Part shown: positions 31,770 through 33,235 of the stretch, piece by piece | Numbering within the stretch: the first letter of the stretch is position 1 | How the letters are laid out: each line of letters starts with the position of its first letter | Assembly: GCA_903927725.1 (NCBI GenBank) | Contig: CAIYOC010000041.1 | Coordinates: forward strand, 1 to 33,235 | Direction of reading: 5' to 3' | DNA length: 33,235 bases | Source: an uncultured bacterium | GTDB taxonomy: Bacteria > Planctomycetota > Phycisphaerae > Phycisphaerales > SM1A02 | The notes under the pieces: generated by a model | What the model saw: the letters and a program-made list of their open reading frames with translations, nothing else | The model's database searches: none | Told to the model about the DNA's origin: nothing | Position numbers and translations under genes: made by a program

Positions 31770-32450
31770 TCAACGCCGCTGCTCGACGGCGTCAATCAAG
31801 GCCGCCATCCGCAACATCTGGTGATCGGGCATCAGCGCTGGGACCTTGTCCGAGTGACCGGCCCCGATGCCCCTGAACCGCACGACGAACGCATAGGGAT
31901 CGGGCATGCTCCCACCGGACATCAATCGCTCGGCGGTGAGTGCCGCCGCACCAGTGCCTGACACCAGAAAGGCCCACGCACCCGTGTCGCCTGGTGCAAC
32001 GCCCGCCATCGGAGTTCCGCCCCCTTGCCATTCGCCGCCCGTTCCCACGCCACCCTGCCAACTGCCCGCGAACGGAGCCGCGCCGGTGCCTGGCATGATT
32101 CGTGACATCCCCGGGTGACTCGAACGAAGCAGCGTGACGACGAATCCGCCGAGCTCCCTCGGCAATCGGAACATGAAGCCCGTGAGGTACCCACCCCGTT
32201 CGACGTCGGACGTGTTGGTGAGGGACACAAGCATCTGCACAGCGTTGATCGACACGTGTGTGCAACTGATCATGCCCGAGAACGAACAGAGACGCTCGGT
32301 GCTGAGATCGGTGTTCGGAGCGAGGACAGCGATGCTGGTGTCGGATGGACGAATCGTGGATGGTCGATCCGCCCACGCCGATCGAGGTAGCCCCAGATCG
32401 ACGGTCGTTACCTGCTCAAGCGTCTGTGCGACAATGGGTTGGTCATTCAT
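31770..32450 (-). CDS. Paralogue of the upstream secreted protein, without signal peptide or sorting tail
   Basis: This is a 226-residue protein of unknown function. From about residue 48 onward it aligns with the neighbouring 210-residue protein: SLTNTSDVERGGYLTGFMFR against TLTNTTDPSKGGYLTAFMFR, then PYAFVVRFRGIGAGHSDKVP against AYAFIVRFRGLDDDCSDKVP. Unlike that protein, it begins with a polar MNDQPIVAQTLEQVTTVDLG, has no signal peptide, and ends in MLRMAALIDAVEQRR instead of a PAPG...RRRR tail. The start at 32450 has AAGGGA nine bases upstream; a longer frame upstream runs into the neighbour's end and is not supported. It could be a non-exported descendant of a duplication or a decaying copy. 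Confidence 0.75.
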   Translation of the reverse strand: MNDQPIVAQTLEQVTTVDLGLPRSAWADRPSTIRPSDTSIAVLAPNTDLSTERLCSFSGMISCTHVSINAVQMLVSLTNTSDVERGGYLTGFMFRLPRELGGFVVTLLRSSHPGMSRIMPGTGAAPFAGSWQGGVGTGGEWQGGGTPMAGVAPGDTGAWAFLVSGTGAAALTAERLMSGGSMPDPYAFVVRFRGIGAGHSDKVPALMPDHQMLRMAALIDAVEQRR

Positions 32451-32482
32451 GGCAGTGGTCCCTTGTTGAGTATGCCACTGCC
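32451..32482 (-). promoter_or_regulatory. Alternative stem next to the start codon of the second paralogue
   Basis: On the minus strand GGCAGTGG (32482-32475) can pair with CCACTGCC (32458-32451), which ends directly at the ATG at 32450. The 16-base loop carries the Shine-Dalgarno AAGGGA. The first arm overlaps the 3' arm of the large hairpin at 32478-32513, so the two structures exclude each other. This resembles an attenuator layout, but no experiment backs it. Confidence 0.35.
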
Positions 32483-32513
32483 TTGGGCCGATCAGGCAAT
32501 CGGCCCAAGGCAG
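32478..32513 (-). terminator. Strong hairpin between the tandem paralogues
   Basis: A perfect 15-base stem is formed by CTGCCTTGGGCCGAT (32478-32492) and ATCGGCCCAAGGCAG (32499-32513), with the loop CAGGCA. It lies 11 bases after the stop of the secreted-protein gene, so it most likely terminates or protects that mRNA. No T-tract follows on the minus strand, so some read-through into the second gene is possible. Confidence 0.75.
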
Positions 32514-32523
32514 GGCGTGTGCA

Positions 32524-33156
32524 TCAGTTACGGCGGCGACGGCTGAAGGCCAGGCCCATGGCACCAAGCACCAAGGCACCGGGCGCAGGAGTAACTGCCG
32601 GCACCTTGTCGGAGCAATCATCATCCAGCCCGCGGAAGCGGACGATGAACGCGTAGGCATCGCCATCCACGAAGTTGACGGCATCCAGTGCGGATGCCAT
32701 CACCCCCGTGATGGAGAAGACCCACTGACCAGTCGAGCCAGACGCAACTCCGTCATTCGGGCTACCGCCGCTCAGCCACGACGCCCCCAGCCCTGCCCCG
32801 CCAAGCCACGCGCCGGGGAAGGGTGAGCCACTGGAGCCAGCCGGGATGTTGGTCATGCCCGCGTAGGTCGAGGAGACCAAGTTCGAGGTGAATGCGCCGA
32901 AGGAAGCGGGCGTACGGAACATGAACGCCGTCAGATAGCCACCTTTCGATGGATCGGTGGTGTTGGTCAGCGTGACCGTGAGCTGGCCCTGGTTGCCGCC
33001 CAAGAACTGGTAGTCCAGGAAGCCCGTGAAGTCAGCGAGCCCCTCGGTGCTCAGGGCAAGGTTGCCCTCGATCGAGGTCATGCTGGCTGAAGCGGGGACG
33101 GCGATCGCCCCAAGAAGGGACAGGGCCACGACGGACGAGATGCGTGCACAAGACAT
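32524..33156 (-). CDS. Secreted protein with PEP-CTERM-like sorting tail
   Basis: This 210-residue protein has a clear signal peptide (SCARISSVVALSLLGAIAVP followed by ASA), with cleavage near residue 25. The mature part is rich in Gly, Ser and Thr, with no recognised catalytic motif, and looks like a beta-rich extracellular domain. The C-terminus has PAPGALVLGAMGLAFSRRRR, the proline-glycine, hydrophobic helix and arginine cluster of PEP-CTERM-like sorting signals common in Phycisphaerae. It should be exported and processed or retained at the cell surface. AAAGG lies six bases before the ATG but is itself part of a small stem (CCTTT/AAAGG) that could hide it. It is the first of two tandem paralogues. 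Confidence 0.85.
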   Translation of the reverse strand: MSCARISSVVALSLLGAIAVPASASMTSIEGNLALSTEGLADFTGFLDYQFLGGNQGQLTVTLTNTTDPSKGGYLTAFMFRTPASFGAFTSNLVSSTYAGMTNIPAGSSGSPFPGAWLGGAGLGASWLSGGSPNDGVASGSTGQWVFSITGVMASALDAVNFVDGDAYAFIVRFRGLDDDCSDKVPAVTPAPGALVLGAMGLAFSRRRRN

Positions 33157-33235
33157 AACAGGCCTTTCGAGAAAGGTTTCAACGCGAACACATGTGCAGG
33201 CCGCCTTCGGACCTTCGCAGGTAGAAAACGACCAA
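33157..33235 (-). promoter_or_regulatory. Upstream region of the secreted-protein gene
   Basis: This 79-base stretch at the window edge should contain the leader and perhaps the promoter. On the minus strand CCTTT and AAAGG (within 33163-33176) form a five-base stem around CTCG, and the second arm is the presumed Shine-Dalgarno. No standard -35/-10 pair stands out. Confidence 0.3.

Noticed and set aside
1-33235. CRISPR arrays, tRNA or rRNA genes, insertion sequences, prophage genes or an origin of replication.
   Set aside because: No regularly spaced repeats, cloverleaf-like sequence, transposase or integrase motif, or DnaA-box cluster was seen on reading both strands.

Overview
The window is GC-rich, densely coded bacterial DNA that most resembles a planctomycete, probably class Phycisphaerae. 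The evidence is a paired PSCyt1/PSD1 protein and DUF1501 protein, a membrane Ser/Thr kinase with a beta-propeller divergent from an ECF-type sigma factor, an extracellular protein ending in dockerin-like EF-hand repeats, and a secreted protein with a PEP-CTERM-like tail (PAPG...RRRR). The taxonomic placement is inference from gene content. No rRNA, tRNA, CRISPR array, insertion sequence or phage gene was seen, and no stretch over 300 bases lacks a gene.

Layout. 1-3.25 kb: the end of a phosphoesterase gene, a K+-channel-like gene broken by a one-base frameshift, an aldo/keto reductase, and a secreted beta-propeller/dockerin-like protein. 3.27-11.8 kb: a complete o-succinylbenzoate-type menaquinone gene set on the minus strand, in transcription order menF-menD-menH-menB-menA-menC-menE. 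Most stop and start codons overlap (ATGA, GTGA, TGATG), so this is almost certainly one translationally coupled operon. A hotdog thioesterase that could supply the DHNA-CoA hydrolysis step lies tail to tail with menE. Together these would convert chorismate to demethylmenaquinone; the final methyltransferase is not in the window.

11.9-14.4 kb: a ribonuclease D-like exonuclease, the ClpS adaptor of the Clp protease, and a RelE/HigB-like toxin with an overlapping HigA-like antitoxin. 14.5-18.7 kb: a DUF1501 protein and a PSCyt1-DUF1549-DUF1553 protein of the planctomycete type, as a two-gene unit. 18.8-22.7 kb: a receptor-like Ser/Thr kinase divergent from an ECF-type sigma factor that is coupled to a small unknown protein. 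22.8-28.3 kb: a lipoprotein fusing a PhoD-like phosphatase to an MltA-type lytic transglycosylase, a small calcineurin-like phosphoesterase, an exported zinc metallopeptidase, and a Tat-exported Gfo/Idh/MocA oxidoreductase. 28.3-31.7 kb: a REC-GAF-HD-GYP response regulator divergent from purE-purK. 31.7-33.2 kb: two tandem paralogues, one secreted with a sorting tail and one lacking both ends, separated by a strong hairpin that overlaps an alternative stem next to the second start codon.

The most unusual items are the PhoD-MltA fusion, the tandem paralogue pair with its attenuator-like spacer, the small protein coupled to the sigma factor, and the frameshifted channel.
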